The notes below the pieces were generated by a model that was not told the DNA's origin, did not search any database, and saw only the letters and a program-made list of their open reading frames with translations. A stretch of DNA of 64,000 nucleotides from Candidatus Galacturonatibacter soehngenii (GTDB taxonomy: Bacteria > Bacillota > Clostridia > Lachnospirales > Lachnospiraceae): assembly GCF_008830185.1 (NCBI RefSeq), contig NZ_WAGX01000005.1:992001-1056000 (forward strand). The letters run 5' to 3'. Below are positions 1-8,674 of the stretch, in pieces. Numbering within the stretch: the stretch's first letter is position 1; each line of letters starts with the position of its first letter. The position numbers and the translations under genes are program-made.

Positions 1-1241
1 AAGTCTCTTGCCAATGTTACAAGTTCACGTACCATATTATAGATTGTTTCATTTTCTATGGCAATAGTGATTTCATTTTGTACTCCCCAGCAATAAATGG
101 AACAATGATTCATCCCTTGTCTAATTAACTTCTCTAATTGCTCCTTTGCATTTGTATTATTGGAATCTTTTGTAACTGGTACACTAATAAATGGAATCTC
201 TGCCCACACTAAGATTCCTTCCCTGTCACAAAGAGTATAGAAGTAATCATGATGCTGATAATGTGACAACCTAACCGAGTTTGCACCAATTTCTTTTATC
301 AAAGCCATATCTTTCTCCATATGAGCTTTGGTTAATGCATTACCAATGCCTTCATAATCTTGATGTCGGCTAACTCCATTTAACTTGATTGGTACTCCAT
401 TTAAAAATACTCCTCGATCGGCTGTAATTTCGATATGTCTGAATCCAATTTCAATTACTTTCTCATCATACACTTCGTTATTATAAACTAATTTAATTTC
501 CAACTGATATAAATATGGATTTTCAATTCCTTGCCAAAGTGTAAGGTCGTTTATTATTTCGGAAAATTCAAATTCTTTTTCTTCCTTCACATCCATATCA
601 AGAGACTTTTCCACAATTTTATTTTGCTGATGATCAAGTAATGCAATCATTACTTTTGCATGTGTTTCTTTCTTTGTCTCACATATTATATTTCCCTTTA
701 TCTTTAATTCAAAGGTTTTGTCTTTTATGTGTTTCTGATTTACATAAATACCATCTATACTCTGATCTAGAAGGTCAAAATGTAAGAACTTCGTTTTCAT
801 CCAATAGACATCTCGATATAAGCCTCCATAAAATGAAAAATCTGCCATCAGAGGATACACATCATCCATTACTGAATTATCCACCATGATAGTAATTTCA
901 TTTTCTCCAGCCATAAGATATGGGTTTAAGAAAACACGATACATTGAAAAACCACACTTACAACTATAGGCTATCTTTTTATTGATATAAACAGTTGAAA
1001 CCAAGCTAGCTGCACCTATTTCAAGATAATGATATTCCTCTAATTCTTTTTCCGATATTGTTACAACCTTTTGATACAGGGCTTTTCCTTTGTACATACC
1101 TTCGCCACTTTGACCGTCAATTGCATTGTAACAATGCGGCAAGGTAACAACACTTACATTTTTTTCTTCTTTCTTGATTTCTTTATAGGACTCTTCACTT
1201 TTTGTAAAAAGCCAGTCTTTATTTAAATTAATTTTTTCCAT
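1..1241 (-). CDS. Glycoside hydrolase family 2 (beta-galactosidase/beta-glucuronidase type), C-terminus outside window
   Basis: A GH2 retaining beta-glycosidase; 413 codons are visible and the reading frame runs off the window start. The start codon ATG at 1241 follows an AGGAGG-type ribosome site. An N-terminal jelly-roll (about residues 1-170), an immunoglobulin-like domain (about 170-285) and the start of the TIM barrel can be seen. The barrel contains the family motif LNGVSRHQD and, near residue 390, WGVQNE, whose Glu is the expected acid/base. The nucleophile Glu lies beyond the edge. It is the fourth gene after PTS IIA-IIB-IIC, so it probably acts on the sugar that PTS imports. No signal peptide, so cytoplasmic. 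The exact substrate (galactoside, glucuronide or other) cannot be decided from this part. Confidence 0.9.
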   Translation of the reverse strand, partial: MEKINLNKDWLFTKSEESYKEIKKEEKNVSVVTLPHCYNAIDGQSGEGMYKGKALYQKVVTISEKELEEYHYLEIGAASLVSTVYINKKIAYSCKCGFSMYRVFLNPYLMAGENEITIMVDNSVMDDVYPLMADFSFYGGLYRDVYWMKTKFLHFDLLDQSIDGIYVNQKHIKDKTFELKIKGNIICETKKETHAKVMIALLDHQQNKIVEKSLDMDVKEEKEFEFSEIINDLTLWQGIENPYLYQLEIKLVYNNEVYDEKVIEIGFRHIEITADRGVFLNGVPIKLNGVSRHQDYEGIGNALTKAHMEKDMALIKEIGANSVRLSHYQHHDYFYTLCDREGILVWAEIPFISVPVTKDSNNTNAKEQLEKLIRQGMNHCSIYCWGVQNEITIAIENETIYNMVRELVTLARD

Positions 1242-1260
1242 GTATCCTCCTATGAAAATA

Positions 1261-1284
1261 CCACCCGAATATAATAACGGGTGG
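1261..1284 (-). terminator. Hairpin between PTS IIC and GH2 genes
   Basis: A 7-bp GC-rich inverted repeat (CCACCCG / CGGGTGG) with a 10-base AT loop lies between the IIC stop and the GH2 start. Only a weak T-rich tail (TATTTTC) follows on the minus strand, so it may be a partial terminator or mRNA-stabilising hairpin that sets a lower GH2 level within one operon. Confidence 0.5.
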
Positions 1285-1299
1285 CACTTATCTATTATA

Positions 1300-2577
1300 T
1301 TACTCTTGGTTATTTTCTGCTGATTGTTCTATTTGATAAGCTTCATTATCGGCTTTCTTAAAGAATGGATACCAAACAATGGTACTTAAAGCAACCAAGA
1401 CTACCTGAAGCGCAGCAATTTTCCAGCTTCCTTCCATTAAACCACTTAAGATAATTGGTGTTCCAGATACTGGTGTAAAGCCTGCAACTCTTGGTATAAT
1501 TCCAATTGCGGTTAAAGTATACGCAATGATTAAGTTAACACCGTTCATAAATACAAAAGGTACAAAGAATTTAAAATTAAATACCAATGGTGTTCCAAAT
1601 ACTAGTGGTTCACTAATACCAAAAAGGGCAGGTACAGCTGATAATTTGCCAAGTGTTTTATATTGTTTACTTTTTGCTACAAAGAGCATCAAAAGAGCAA
1701 ATCCAATCGCACTACCAGACATGGTATATGTACTAACAAAAGCTCGTCCTGTGATATTTGGAAGTGCTTCTCCTGCCGCATACGCCGCCATTTGAGCCGC
1801 ATCCATTGCTGTAAAGATTGGCAAAACAACAGAATAAATAACTAACGTGCCATGAATTCCAAAGAACCAAAGTAATTGAGCAAATGTCCACAATATTACG
1901 ATTGATACAATGTTTCCACCAACACCTTGAAGCGGAATCTGCAAGAACGTATATACAAACTGATGTATCGTTCCAAAAGAAGTTGCTGCAAATACGGAAG
2001 AGACAATGGTAAAGAATATTACCGCTGCAAATCCTGGAATCAAACTACTAAAACTTGATGCCACTACAGGTGGTACACTCTCTGGCATTTTTATCGTTAC
2101 ACCTTTTTGTTTTAAATATATATAAATTCTGGTTGCAACTAAACTTACAATAATGGCTGTAAATATTCCAGTTCCTCCAAGCCATTGAAAAGGAATCAGC
2201 TTGACTCCTTCTTCTGTTACATTCATTGGAGTAACAATAAAGAAGCATACAAGAGTTAATAGTCCTGCAAACACTCCATCCTCTTTATGTTGCTTTGCAT
2301 ATCCACCTGCAATCGCTACCGCAAATATAACCGCTAGAAAATTAGTAGAAAATTGTATTATCACTTGCAATGCATTTGCAATTCCAACATTTGTTATAAA
2401 TTCTTTATAGGGAGCGATTGGTAGATTAAGAAGTAATGCAGAAAATGCACCTAACAAAGTAACTGGCATGGCTCCCATTAAACCGTTTGATATTCCGTTT
2501 ACTACCTTACTCTTTTGAATTTTATTCACAGTTGGAGTTATTTTTTGAGACAATGCTTTCGCATCAATTGTTGACAT
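1300..2577 (-). CDS. PTS lactose/cellobiose-family EIIC permease
   Basis: Membrane component of a sugar phosphotransferase system of the lactose/N,N'-diacetylchitobiose/cellobiose family. It forms the translocation channel and binding site from which the sugar is phosphorylated by IIB during uptake. The 425-residue length is normal for a stand-alone IIC, with about ten hydrophobic segments. The conserved stretch GISEPLVFGTPLVFN (about residues 320-335) holds the family Glu thought to contact the sugar. IIB and IIA genes precede it on the same strand and a GH2 gene follows, forming one operon. ATG start with an upstream GGAGG site. Substrate is likely a beta-disaccharide, but this is inferred from family only. 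Confidence 0.93.
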   Translation of the reverse strand: MSTIDAKALSQKITPTVNKIQKSKVVNGISNGLMGAMPVTLLGAFSALLLNLPIAPYKEFITNVGIANALQVIIQFSTNFLAVIFAVAIAGGYAKQHKEDGVFAGLLTLVCFFIVTPMNVTEEGVKLIPFQWLGGTGIFTAIIVSLVATRIYIYLKQKGVTIKMPESVPPVVASSFSSLIPGFAAVIFFTIVSSVFAATSFGTIHQFVYTFLQIPLQGVGGNIVSIVILWTFAQLLWFFGIHGTLVIYSVVLPIFTAMDAAQMAAYAAGEALPNITGRAFVSTYTMSGSAIGFALLMLFVAKSKQYKTLGKLSAVPALFGISEPLVFGTPLVFNFKFFVPFVFMNGVNLIIAYTLTAIGIIPRVAGFTPVSGTPIILSGLMEGSWKIAALQVVLVALSTIVWYPFFKKADNEAYQIEQSAENNQE

Positions 2578-2601
2578 AATGAAACCCTCCTCTTTCTTCC
2601 T

Positions 2602-2907
2602 TTAATTTAATAGATTCAATGCATCTTTTAACACTTTTTCTCCATTCATACTTCCATAATCAATCATGTCGATTACAGCTACTTTCATACCTTTTGGTTC
2701 GTATTTACTGCGTATTTCATCCTCCATATAAGAAATCTGTGGGCCAATTAGTAATACATCTGTTGCTTCTTCATAAGTTTCAAATTTCGCTTCAGACATT
2801 GCTATAATCTTCGCCTCAATCCCTTGTTGTTTTGCACTTTGTTGCATTTTTGACATCAGCATTGATGTAGACATTCCTGCTGCACAAACGAGTGTAATAT
2901 TTATCAT
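2602..2907 (-). CDS. PTS lactose/cellobiose-family EIIB
   Basis: Small cytoplasmic phosphocarrier that receives phosphate from IIA on a cysteine and passes it to the sugar bound in IIC. The motif LVCAAGMSTSML near the N-terminus contains the phosphorylated Cys (residue 8 of the chosen start). I chose ATG at 2907 because GAGG and AAAGG lie at normal distance before it; an in-frame ATG at 2916 abuts the Shine-Dalgarno sequence and would add three residues. Length of 101 residues is typical. It lies between IIA and IIC with short gaps, consistent with translation from one mRNA. Confidence 0.92.
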   Translation of the reverse strand: MINITLVCAAGMSTSMLMSKMQQSAKQQGIEAKIIAMSEAKFETYEEATDVLLIGPQISYMEDEIRSKYEPKGMKVAVIDMIDYGSMNGEKVLKDALNLLN

Positions 2908-2924
2908 TTTCCTCATCCTTTCTG

Positions 2925-3251
2925 TTAATCATTTTTTTTGAAAATTATTTTATACATATCAATCATTTCTAATGCTAAATCTTTCGTGGTAATTGCATTC
3001 ATCAAATGATCTTGACCGTGTACCATCAATAAAGAGATTTCTGCTTTATTTTCTCCTCTTGTTTCTGCTTGTATAATCTCTGTTTGAAATTTATGAGCCT
3101 TATTTAACGATTCATTGCATTCTTGTATTCTTTGTTCTGCTGTATTAAAGTCACCTATTTTTGCAGCTCTGATTGCTTGGATAGCTTTGCTTTTTGCATC
3201 TCCTCCGTTCACAACCAGCTCTGTAACGATTTCTTCCAAACTAATTCCCAT
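2925..3251 (-). CDS. PTS lactose/cellobiose-family EIIA
   Basis: Cytoplasmic IIA component that takes phosphate from HPr and gives it to IIB. The 108-residue all-helical protein carries LLMVHGQDHLMNA, where His78 matches the phosphorylated histidine of the lactose family and Asp81 the metal-binding Asp of the trimer. First gene of the IIA-IIB-IIC-GH2 unit. The region directly upstream (3252-3312) is only about 60 bases long after the terminator of the regulator gene, and I see no convincing -35/-10 pair there, so the operon promoter may lie within or before the regulator. Confidence 0.93.
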   Translation of the reverse strand: MGISLEEIVTELVVNGGDAKSKAIQAIRAAKIGDFNTAEQRIQECNESLNKAHKFQTEIIQAETRGENKAEISLLMVHGQDHLMNAITTKDLALEMIDMYKIIFKKND

Positions 3252-3312
3252 TTTATTGCTCCTTTCTCATTTCTCTTCTCTATCGTAGCACTCTTCTTTT
3301 TTTTACTCCAAC

Positions 3313-3341
3313 CAAAAAATCGCCACATTCAATGTGGCAAT
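3313..3341 (-). terminator. Intrinsic terminator after the LicR-type regulator
   Basis: Inverted repeat GCCACATT / AATGTGGC (3322-3338) followed on the minus strand by a run of six T. It separates the regulator from the PTS genes it most likely controls and could act as a full or leaky terminator. Confidence 0.8.
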
Positions 3342-3350
3342 TCTTGACTA

Positions 3351-5270
3351 TCATACTTCTGCTTGTGTTTTCTTACTCAATAAATTCATTAAAACTTCAA
3401 ATTCTGGATTTGCGATGAGATATTCCATATCCGAACCATCAAAGAGTAACTTTGTAGTCAATTGATAGAATCGTTCAATATCCGCATCCTCTTCTACCGA
3501 TATGGCAATCAAAAATACAACCTGCACATCGTTATGCCCCCACCATATTGGTTCTTTTAAGATTCCTACTGTAACAAAACTTTCTTTTGTAATTACTTGA
3601 TAAGGGTGAGGAATCGCTACTAAATTCCCAAAATCTGTTTGCCCTAATTCCTCTCTCTTCATTACCACATCGTAAAAATTGCTTGGTATGTCATAATAGT
3701 TACTTGTGTGTTCACACATAAATCGTATGACTTCTTCTTTTGTATTAGCTTCAATATTTGTTAGAAATAAGGATTTTTTATAATATTTATGCAAAAATTC
3801 GTTGCTTCCCATTTCAAATAACTCACTATACGTTGCTATGTCCTTATGCTCTAAAAAAAGATTTACCTCAAATACTGGGATTGGTACCTTACAGTTGATT
3901 GGAACCGTTGTAAATACATAGTGAATATCCTTTTCATCAAATGGAAAGGATTCAAGCTCATAAGCAGTGCACTCATATATATTGTTGATATACTTGCCAA
4001 ATGCCTGCTTATATTTATAAATGAATAATTGCGTGGTTCCCTTTCCCGAAGCACAAACCACTAAGATATTCTTTTTCTCTATCTTTTTATCCTTTTTCTC
4101 TAAGGCAAGTGCAAAAAGCATAGCAAAATACCCTATTTCGTCTTCGACAATATTGGTTTTATAATATTCATTGAGAACGGTACAAGCGGTCGCTGCTATC
4201 GTATAAGCAAAAGCATATTCTTTTTTTATCTCTTGAATTAACGGGTTTTTTAACGGTATTGCATATTGCATTCGAATATTAAAGGGAACCATATGCTGAT
4301 TTAGAGACATACGAAGCTCCAAATTATCACGAAAATCAATCTTGAATCCTTTGTATACAGTGTCTATCATACAAAGCACCAACTCATCAATTTCGCCTGA
4401 AATTACAACATTCGTACCATATTTTTTAAAAGAATTCGAAGAAAGCTTTGCTCCTAGATGCAATGCCAAATATGCAGTTTCATCTTCACCAAGGACTACT
4501 TGCATTCTCTCTTCTAAAAGCACAGAAATATCCTTTGATGCCATCATCGCCTCTTCTCCCACTAATTTTTCAATTTTTTCACGACTGATTTCAATTGAAA
4601 AATTACGTCTGATTCTTCCCAACGCAATATAAGTGTGGATGATTAGACTCTCCAAAGAGATTTCTGATATCCGCATTTTATATTTATTTATAACCTCTAG
4701 AATGATATCTCCAATCTTTTGTTGCTCTTGCTGCTTTTTATAATCTTTTAACATGATACCGCTTCTCTTTACAAGACTATTAGCAAGACAAATTCTTTTA
4801 TCAATCTCTTTCCCAATTACTAGAATTCCATAATTTGATTTTCGTTCTAGCAAAAGATGATAGATATTCATAATATATTCTACTTTTTTTAAATCTGCTG
4901 TGAGAGTATTTCTCGATATATATAGAAAATCACATAGTTCCTCTAGCTTGATGTAATCATCTCGATTAAGAAGAAAAGCCAGAATATACAATACACGTTC
5001 GGAAGAAGTGACTGGTATTTTGTCTTTTTCTTCATATTCAAAATGAAGATACTTAGCAAATTTCGCCTCATCGAGAATTTTTAAGCGATATCCGTTCTTT
5101 GGCCTTGATTCTATTGTCGCACCAAAGCCTTTTAGTCTATCACTCAAATCTTTAATTCTATTTCTTGTTGTTTTTTCACTGACATCTAACGTTTTTGCTA
5201 TCTCCAGAGCAGTATGAAATTCGCGGTCCATAAATTCTTCTAATAGAATTTCTAATTGATTACCTAACAT
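3351..5270 (-). CDS. LicR/MtlR-type PTS-regulated transcriptional activator
   Basis: A 639-residue multidomain regulator: N-terminal helix-turn-helix (about 1-60, with EIAKTLDVSEKTTRNRIKDL), two PTS regulation domains (about 170-390), an EIIB-like domain with Cys in LVVCASGKGTT, and a C-terminal EIIA-like domain with His in VAIPHPYQV. Such proteins activate PTS operons and are tuned by phosphorylation from HPr and the cognate EIIB. PRD1 keeps both histidines (LIIHTYIALGR, LALHLGA); PRD2 keeps the first (LNQHMVPF) but the second is replaced in YFAMLFALALEK. I chose ATG 5270 because AAGGAAGGAG lies seven bases ahead; the longer frame to 5351 has no such site. It probably controls the PTS-GH2 operon downstream. 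It binds DNA and is not an RNA antiterminator. Confidence 0.9.
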   Translation of the reverse strand: MLGNQLEILLEEFMDREFHTALEIAKTLDVSEKTTRNRIKDLSDRLKGFGATIESRPKNGYRLKILDEAKFAKYLHFEYEEKDKIPVTSSERVLYILAFLLNRDDYIKLEELCDFLYISRNTLTADLKKVEYIMNIYHLLLERKSNYGILVIGKEIDKRICLANSLVKRSGIMLKDYKKQQEQQKIGDIILEVINKYKMRISEISLESLIIHTYIALGRIRRNFSIEISREKIEKLVGEEAMMASKDISVLLEERMQVVLGEDETAYLALHLGAKLSSNSFKKYGTNVVISGEIDELVLCMIDTVYKGFKIDFRDNLELRMSLNQHMVPFNIRMQYAIPLKNPLIQEIKKEYAFAYTIAATACTVLNEYYKTNIVEDEIGYFAMLFALALEKKDKKIEKKNILVVCASGKGTTQLFIYKYKQAFGKYINNIYECTAYELESFPFDEKDIHYVFTTVPINCKVPIPVFEVNLFLEHKDIATYSELFEMGSNEFLHKYYKKSLFLTNIEANTKEEVIRFMCEHTSNYYDIPSNFYDVVMKREELGQTDFGNLVAIPHPYQVITKESFVTVGILKEPIWWGHNDVQVVFLIAISVEEDADIERFYQLTTKLLFDGSDMEYLIANPEFEVLMNLLSKKTQAEV

Positions 5271-5419
5271 ATGTCTACTCCTTCCTTTATCTAATTTGTC
5301 CAAAATAACCATTAGTATTAGTGTATCATTATGTCTTTTATACTTCCACACAAATAAATGCTACAATGAATATGGTAGTTATTGAGTTTTTAAAACTTTC
5401 GCTTAATTCCCTCACATAC

Positions 5420-5448
5420 AAAAAGAGTGTAAACATTATTACACTCTC
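5420..5448 (-). terminator. Intrinsic terminator after cvfB-like gene
   Basis: Stem GAGTGTAA / TTACACTC with a 6-base loop, followed on the minus strand by TTTTTG, just downstream of the stop at 5472. Confidence 0.85.
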
Positions 5449-5471
5449 AGCCTTAAACTTCATATCAAACA

Positions 5472-6308
5472 TTAATTGATTTTTATTATACTATTTTCTT
5501 TTATTTCTATTCTTCCCTCTTTAAGCAAACGACCAACCGCTCTCTTAAATGCATTTTTACTAAGATTAAATTCAGATTTAATGATTTCTGGTGAAACCTT
5601 ATCGTTAAAAGGCAATGCTCCACCACGTTTTTCAATTTCCTCCATGATAAGCAATGCATCGGCATCCATTTGCAAGTACGCTTTTTCTCTTACACTTAAA
5701 TCAAGCTTTCCATCTTCTTTTACGTTAATAACTCTAGCTTGTATGGTATCGCCTATCTTTAAGTTTCCGTAGGATTCCTTTTTGCTAATCAAAGCCGAGT
5801 ATTTATTGTCTACTGCTACAAATAGTCCAAATTCCTGACTTTCTTCATATATGGTACCCGTAACTCTATCGTCCTTTTTATAAGGTGAGTTAAGCTCCAA
5901 ATATTCATATACATTCATAGTTGCACAAAGTCTTTGGCTCTTATCGATGTATAGCGCCACTAGACAATGATCTCCTTGTTTCACACGACTTGTCTGTTCC
6001 TTAAATGGTAAAAGTAAATCCTTTTCTAGTCCCCAATCGAGAAAAGCACCTATTTTACCAACTTCCAATACTTCTAATACAGCCACTTTACCAAGCATTA
6101 ACTTTGGTTCTTTGACCGTTGCAATCCATCTGTCATTTGAATCTTTATAAACAAATACTTCTATGGTATCGTATAATTTTGTTCCTTCTGGCACCTGTTT
6201 TTTAGGAAGGAGGATACGCTCTTCACTCTCTTTTGTTTCTCCTAAATACACTCCAAAATCTACTTCTTTTACTACGATTAACTGTTGTTTGTTTCCTAAT
6301 TTAAACAT
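5472..6308 (-). CDS. cvfB: CvfB-like S1-domain RNA-binding protein
   Basis: 278 residues with the CvfB/YitL layout: three S1-like OB-fold segments (the N-terminal LGNKQQLIVVKEVDFGVYLG, a middle one near 70-130, and RVTGTIYEESQEFGLFVAVD near 145-205) followed by a C-terminal winged helix (about 215-278, SPEIIKSEFNLSKNAFKRAV). Members bind RNA; in Staphylococcus CvfB affects virulence gene expression. The precise target in this organism is unknown. Stands alone with its own terminator. ATG start at 6308. Confidence 0.88.
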   Translation of the reverse strand: MFKLGNKQQLIVVKEVDFGVYLGETKESEERILLPKKQVPEGTKLYDTIEVFVYKDSNDRWIATVKEPKLMLGKVAVLEVLEVGKIGAFLDWGLEKDLLLPFKEQTSRVKQGDHCLVALYIDKSQRLCATMNVYEYLELNSPYKKDDRVTGTIYEESQEFGLFVAVDNKYSALISKKESYGNLKIGDTIQARVINVKEDGKLDLSVREKAYLQMDADALLIMEEIEKRGGALPFNDKVSPEIIKSEFNLSKNAFKRAVGRLLKEGRIEIKENSIIKIN

Positions 6309-6381
6309 AATACTATCTATGGTAATTAATTGATTACCACATACTCCTTTCCGCTACGACATTTATGAGTCCTTCATGTAT

Positions 6382-7086
6382 TTATAACATGAATTCTATG
6401 ACTGCATACACATTATCTTCTTGGTCACACAGCTCTATGACATATCTATTTTCTTCTATTGAAAGTTTTGAAACAATGACGTCTTGATACAATGCAGACT
6501 TCTTATATTCTGCCCTCATTTGCTTCACACAAGCACTCTCAGGTAAATATTCCTCAGCCATTTCAATATATTTTCCATTATTCACATGATTATTCGTATC
6601 CAAATGGCTTTTTCTTACCACAAACTGATCGATTACTTTTGAATCATTTGGAATCTTTATCTTCCGTGGAAGATAGATCATATCATATGGTTCTTCTAAC
6701 TCATATCCCGCACTATCTTCCGTTGTTATCTTGGTTGGATGTCCTGTTTGTGTGTCTACCAAAGCCCACAGCGTATTAGCAACCGCAACCACTTCTTCTT
6801 TTTCATCGTAAATAATAAAATTCCTTGCACCATAAAGACCTTTAAAAGAATGTGCCCATGTTCCAATCCTTATATTCTCCCCCAGTTCTAATTGACGCTT
6901 TATATCAATTTGCCATGACGTCAAAAGCCAGCCCCGTTTACGTTGCAAAAGTTTAGAAATACCTTGCCCAATGCTCTCTGACTGGAATGTACTACAATCT
7001 TGAAAATAGTTTACAATTGAACTGATCGTTGTTTTACCATCTATACCAATTTCGCTATATCTTACTTTAGTACAAAAGCTAAACAT
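6382..7086 (-). CDS. Acyl-ACP thioesterase (FatA/FatB family)
   Basis: A 234-residue double hot-dog thioesterase that hydrolyses acyl-acyl carrier protein to free fatty acid. The N-terminal half has the family look (YSEIGIDGKTTISSIVNYFQD), and the second hot-dog holds LDTNNHVNNGKYIEMAEEYL with the catalytic Asn-His pair. Preceded by GGAGGGG four bases before ATG 7086. Stand-alone acyl-ACP thioesterases are common in anaerobic Clostridia and may release fatty acids for recycling or export; the specific role here is not visible. Lies just downstream of the tRNA-Gln terminator, so it is transcribed separately from it. Confidence 0.88.
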   Translation of the reverse strand: MFSFCTKVRYSEIGIDGKTTISSIVNYFQDCSTFQSESIGQGISKLLQRKRGWLLTSWQIDIKRQLELGENIRIGTWAHSFKGLYGARNFIIYDEKEEVVAVANTLWALVDTQTGHPTKITTEDSAGYELEEPYDMIYLPRKIKIPNDSKVIDQFVVRKSHLDTNNHVNNGKYIEMAEEYLPESACVKQMRAEYKKSALYQDVIVSKLSIEENRYVIELCDQEDNVYAVIEFML

Positions 7087-7114
7087 ATAACCCCTCCATC
7101 TGTTCCAATTATGT

Positions 7115-7143
7115 AAAAAACCCTGTAAGCAATACTTACAGGG
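7115..7143 (-). terminator. Intrinsic terminator of tRNA-Gln
   Basis: Perfect 9-bp stem CCCTGTAAG / CTTACAGGG with a 5-base loop followed on the minus strand by six T, eight bases after the tRNA 3' end. Confidence 0.93.
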
Positions 7144-7150
7144 GTATTAA

Positions 7151-7222
7151 CTGGGCTACAAGGATTCGAACCTTGAGATGCTGGAGTCAGAGTCCAGTGC
7201 CTTACCGTTTGGCGATAGCCCA
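7151..7222 (-). tRNA. tRNA-Gln (anticodon CTG)
   Basis: 72-base cloverleaf on the minus strand: acceptor TGGGCTA pairs with TAGCCCA, discriminator G, anticodon stem CTGGA/TCCAG with 7-base loop CTCTGAC giving anticodon CUG, and a T-arm with GGTTCGAATCC. The 3' CCA is not encoded. Starting base U1 and the GGTAAGGCA D-arm are typical of bacterial tRNA-Gln. Confidence 0.95.
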
Positions 7223-7320
7223 ATATTTAAATAAATCACTTTGCTGTTTCGTCAACAAAATGTATTATATACGATAAAGGATATTATTTCAAGTATTTTT
7301 TTGTATTTTTTTAAAATAAT

Positions 7321-7385
7321 GTAACAGTTCAGTCACAGCAACCTTGCCGTCCTTGTTGCGTTTATCATCCATACTGAACTGTTAC
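7321..7385. repeat. 65-base nested stem-loop after the aminotransferase gene
   Basis: A perfect 13-bp outer stem (GTAACAGTTCAGT at 7321-7333 with its complement at 7373-7385) encloses a 39-base loop that contains a smaller inverted repeat (GCAAC / GTTGC). It sits between the aminotransferase stop and tRNA-Gln. On the minus strand it is followed by ATTATTTTAAAAAAA, so it could serve as terminator of the aminotransferase gene, or be a palindromic dispersed element. Confidence 0.6.
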
Positions 7386-7412
7386 AAATAACGTATATAA
7401 ATAAAATTTTAG

Positions 7413-8609
7413 TTAGCTTCTAATACCATATTCTTCCTTTACAAATAATTCAAGTGCCTCTAAACTTCGCATAACTTTCTTCGTATCAATACAATACGCC
7501 ATACGAAAATATCCAGCTACACCAAAGCTATCACTTGGTACTAGTATTAAATTATACTTTCTTGCTTTGATACAAAAAGCTTTTGCATCTTCTTCCAAAG
7601 CTTTAGGGAAAATATAAAAGGTACCACCTGGCCTAACCACTTCAAATCCAAGTTGTACTAATTTATCATAAATTAAGTTCATATTCGTCTCATACACCGT
7701 TAAGTTACTCGTCTTATTCAATACCTGTGCCACTGCCAATTGAACGCTTGAGGCTGGGCAGTTATGTCCGATTCCCCTGCTGATCTGTCCACACATAACA
7801 CTTATGATATCCGCATCTGTCGCTTTTGGATTCACTGCGATATAGCCGATTCGTTCACCTGGAAGACTAAGACTTTTGGAAAAAGAATAACAGGATAATG
7901 AATTATTGTAATATCTACTTGGATATGGCACACTTTGCTTATCAAAAATTATTTCTCTATAGGGTTCATCACTGATTAAAAAGATATCATGTCCATATTC
8001 CTTTTGTTTCTTGTATAGAATGCTTGCAAGCTTTTGTATTGTTTCAGTCGAATAAACTGCCCCTGATGGATTATTTGGTGTATTAATTAAAACTGCCTGA
8101 ACTTTTTCATTCATCACTTCCAAAAACGCCTCAAAATTAATTTGAAAATCATCTTGATTGGCTGGCACTACTTTTAGTATAGCACCTGTTTTTCCGACAT
8201 ATTCTTGATACTCTGGAAAATAGGGGGCAAATGTAATAACTTCATCACCTGGAGCTGTAACACAACGAATCGCATGTGCTAATGCACCTGCTGCACCACT
8301 TGTCATAAAAATATGCTTCGTATCATAATCTATATCAAATCTTTCCCTTAGACTTTTGGCTACTTTTAAACGTACCTGCGTAATTCCAAGTGATGGACTA
8401 TATCCATGTAGATTAGCAGGACTTTCTTGTTCTAATAATTCCATCATAACTTTGGTATAGTCATCATGAACGGGAACACTTGGATTACCAAGACTATAAT
8501 CAAAGACATTATCATAGCCTATCTCTTTTCCAAGCTCCGCTGCAAACTCTGACTGTTCCCGAATGATTGACTTGCCTTTCAGCATTTCTTTATACGTTTG
8601 GTTAATCAT
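7413..8609 (-). CDS. PLP-dependent aminotransferase, class I (AspC/AspB-like)
   Basis: 398-residue fold-type I aminotransferase. It shows the cofactor-binding Asn in NTPNNPSG, the Asp/Tyr region SDEPYREI and the Schiff-base Lys in SFSKSLSLPGERIGY. Family members move amino groups between aspartate, aromatic or branched amino acids and 2-oxoglutarate; the donor cannot be told here. Single gene, ATG at 8609 with a short upstream purine-rich site, and separated from the upstream alcohol dehydrogenase by a strong terminator. Confidence 0.9.
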   Translation of the reverse strand: MINQTYKEMLKGKSIIREQSEFAAELGKEIGYDNVFDYSLGNPSVPVHDDYTKVMMELLEQESPANLHGYSPSLGITQVRLKVAKSLRERFDIDYDTKHIFMTSGAAGALAHAIRCVTAPGDEVITFAPYFPEYQEYVGKTGAILKVVPANQDDFQINFEAFLEVMNEKVQAVLINTPNNPSGAVYSTETIQKLASILYKKQKEYGHDIFLISDEPYREIIFDKQSVPYPSRYYNNSLSCYSFSKSLSLPGERIGYIAVNPKATDADIISVMCGQISRGIGHNCPASSVQLAVAQVLNKTSNLTVYETNMNLIYDKLVQLGFEVVRPGGTFYIFPKALEEDAKAFCIKARKYNLILVPSDSFGVAGYFRMAYCIDTKKVMRSLEALELFVKEEYGIRS

Positions 8610-8636
8610 TGTATCAACTCCTTTTTATTTTCCACT

Positions 8637-8669
8637 CTAAAAAACACCATCATTATAACATGATGGTGT
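8637..8669 (-). terminator. Intrinsic terminator after alcohol dehydrogenase
   Basis: 10-bp perfect stem ACACCATCAT / ATGATGGTGT with a 6-base loop and a following run of T on the minus strand, six bases after the stop at 8675. Confidence 0.92.
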
Positions 8670-8674
8670 GAGAA

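Noticed and set aside
641-889. Plus-strand frame opposite the GH2 gene
   Set aside because: Lies fully within the coding strand of GH2 with its motifs; composition is not protein-like.
3351-5270. RNA-binding antiterminator of the BglG type
   Set aside because: The N-terminus is a helix-turn-helix, not a CAT RNA-binding domain, and EIIB/EIIA-like domains follow; it is a LicR-type activator, so it is not the partner of the RAT site at 18621-18652.
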